A DNA stretch of 32,079 nt from Gammaproteobacteria bacterium (lineage in GTDB: Bacteria; Pseudomonadota; Gammaproteobacteria; Xanthomonadales; SZUA-36). The stretch spans positions 1 to 32,079 of the forward strand of contig JAUHYP010000035.1 in NCBI GenBank assembly GCA_030426265.1, in the 5' to 3' direction. The position numbers were made by a program, and so were the translations under genes. Position 1 is the first letter of the stretch. Every line of letters begins with the position of its first letter. Below, piece after piece: positions 31,153 to 32,079 of this stretch. Under the pieces are notes generated by a model. It saw only the letters and a list, made by a program, of their open reading frames with translations, was not told where the DNA came from and did no database searches.

Positions 31153-32079
31153 GCCGCATTCCCACCATGCCCACGCCCATCATCAGCAGCGTCAGCAGTG
31201 CCAGCCCATACTGGCTGAGCGTCGGAATTCCCTTGTACACGTCCGGTACGGCAATGGCGCAGACGACGGCCACGGCACCGGGCGCCACATCCAGGCTGTC
31301 GCAGCTCGAAACCGCCTGGGGAAAGCCCAGGGGCGGGTTCGGTTCGGTGACGGAACAGGTCATGCCCTGCCAGGGAAAGTCCTCCACCGTGAACACCGCC
31401 GGGTTGCCCGGGCTGGCCACGGCGGTGGGTGGCGTCACGGTCCCCGCGCTACAACTCACGGAGAACTGCGAATCCGGACCGAAACCGGCCGGGTAGACCT
31501 TGCTCGCCTGGATCTCCACCGGGTCCTGGTCGTTGTGGATGACGCACACCGGCGGCGTCGTGTCGGAATCGGCAATGCCGACACCCGTGTCGGTGCAGTC
31601 GATGCCGGCCGGCGCCGCGATCTGGGTGTAGCCCGCCGGGCCGGACTCGGTGGCGGTGCAGTTGGCGGCGCCATCGAAGTAGCGCACCGTGAACGGGGCG
31701 TCGGTGAGTTCGCCCGCCTGTGCGGTGGACGGCGTGTAGGTGATCCCCGGGCCCCCGCCGGCGTCGGTGCACAAGGGTGTGACGGACACGTCCAGCGCCT
31801 CGTTGCCGTCGCTGAACTGCAGGTCGACGACGAACTCCGCCTCGGTGGGCTGGTTGGTGATCGTGCAGCTCGGAGCCGGACTCACGCCGAAGGCGACATT
31901 CAGCGCCGTGCAGTTGTTGGACTGTTCCGCGTAACCGGCCGGAACGGTTTGTGTGGCCGTGCAGTCCTCACCCGCGATCGGGTAGCCGGTGATACTGAAG
32001 TTGGCCACGCCGCCGCTGGTCATTTTGGACGCGGAATTGGTCCCCCCGTCGACCGTCGCAGTCGGGCAGGTCAACGTGA
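31142..32079 (-). CDS. IPTL-CTERM surface protein with four-Cys repeats, 5' truncated
   Basis: The frame is open to the right edge; about 312 C-terminal residues are present. The last 33 are an IPTL-CTERM tripartite signal: IPTLSQYG, a hydrophobic helix (LALLTLLMMGVGMVGM) and a final RRAA. Such tails are thought to be cut by exosortase-type enzymes (XrtH for IPTL-type), placing the protein at the cell surface; no such gene is in the window. Three repeats of roughly 80-110 residues precede the tail, each with four cysteines in the order C..., (D/N/M)C(T/S)(A/V)T(E/Q), (N/D/S)C, and a late (S/V)C(T/V/A)I, with GPAGYTQ-like strands. They resemble prealbumin-like (SpaA/Cna-B type) beta domains tied by disulfides. 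The size of the missing part is unknown. Confidence 0.87.
   Translation of the reverse strand, partial: TLTCPTATVDGGTNSASKMTSGGVANFSITGYPIAGEDCTATQTVPAGYAEQSNNCTALNVAFGVSPAPSCTITNQPTEAEFVVDLQFSDGNEALDVSVTPLCTDAGGGPGITYTPSTAQAGELTDAPFTVRYFDGAANCTATESGPAGYTQIAAPAGIDCTDTGVGIADSDTTPPVCVIHNDQDPVEIQASKVYPAGFGPDSQFSVSCSAGTVTPPTAVASPGNPAVFTVEDFPWQGMTCSVTEPNPPLGFPQAVSSCDSLDVAPGAVAVVCAIAVPDVYKGIPTLSQYGLALLTLLMMGVGMVGMRRAA

Overview
The window is GC-rich, densely coded bacterial chromosome with short intergenic gaps, overlapping genes and Shine-Dalgarno-led starts. Its content points to a free-living gammaproteobacterium, perhaps a Xanthomonadales/Wenzhouxiangella-like lineage: a disulfide-loop type IV pilin, a RAYT-type transposase remnant, DUF2891 and DUF3300 proteins, an IPTL-CTERM surface protein, many exported hydrolases and a membrane-anchored quinoprotein. 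That placement is inference. No rRNA, tRNA, CRISPR array or prophage was seen. The window opens and closes inside genes.

Layout. 1-383: 3' end of a Y1/RAYT transposase and its short repeats. 409-4739: a Ser/Thr kinase fused to an inactive-looking sulfatase-modifying (FGE-like) domain, then an OafA-type membrane acyltransferase with an SGNH domain. 4717-8599: a CPBP membrane protease (minus), then on plus a class C-like serine hydrolase and a coupled SDR / secreted esterase pair. 8635-10660 (minus): a compact three-gene cassette with a pilin-like protein that has lost its prepilin-peptidase site, a short PilC/GspF-like platform protein and a canonical pilin. 10893-12449: a DUF3300 protein with a repetitive basic tail. 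12509-16355 (minus): a redox group of old yellow enzyme, then OsmC protein, flavin monooxygenase-like protein and CMD/AhpD-like protein, the last three overlapping. 16491-19443: a small secreted DUF1566-like protein, a DUF6644/DUF6152-like pair, and a papain-like cysteine protease abutting a creatininase-family amidohydrolase. 19565-21733: a PNPOx-like flavoprotein and an M28 peptidase. 21771-24228 (minus): MgtC-like protein and PQQ-dependent dehydrogenase. 24365-25450: DUF2891. 25534-26290: a four-helix membrane protein and a 69-residue XRE regulator behind a promoter flanked by two near-identical palindromes. 26436-31117: a solute-binding lipoprotein, a class C acid phosphatase lipoprotein (minus), a small membrane protein, a lipase and a second serine hydrolase. 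31142-32079: C-terminal part of an IPTL-CTERM protein with four-cysteine repeats.

The two most interesting items are the pilin cassette, whose two pilin-like proteins align without gaps through the N-terminal helix and share C-terminal cysteine spacing although one cannot be processed by PilD, and the self-contained membrane protein/XRE unit with its dual operator. Most convergent gene pairs are separated by perfect GC-rich hairpins with no T-tract.
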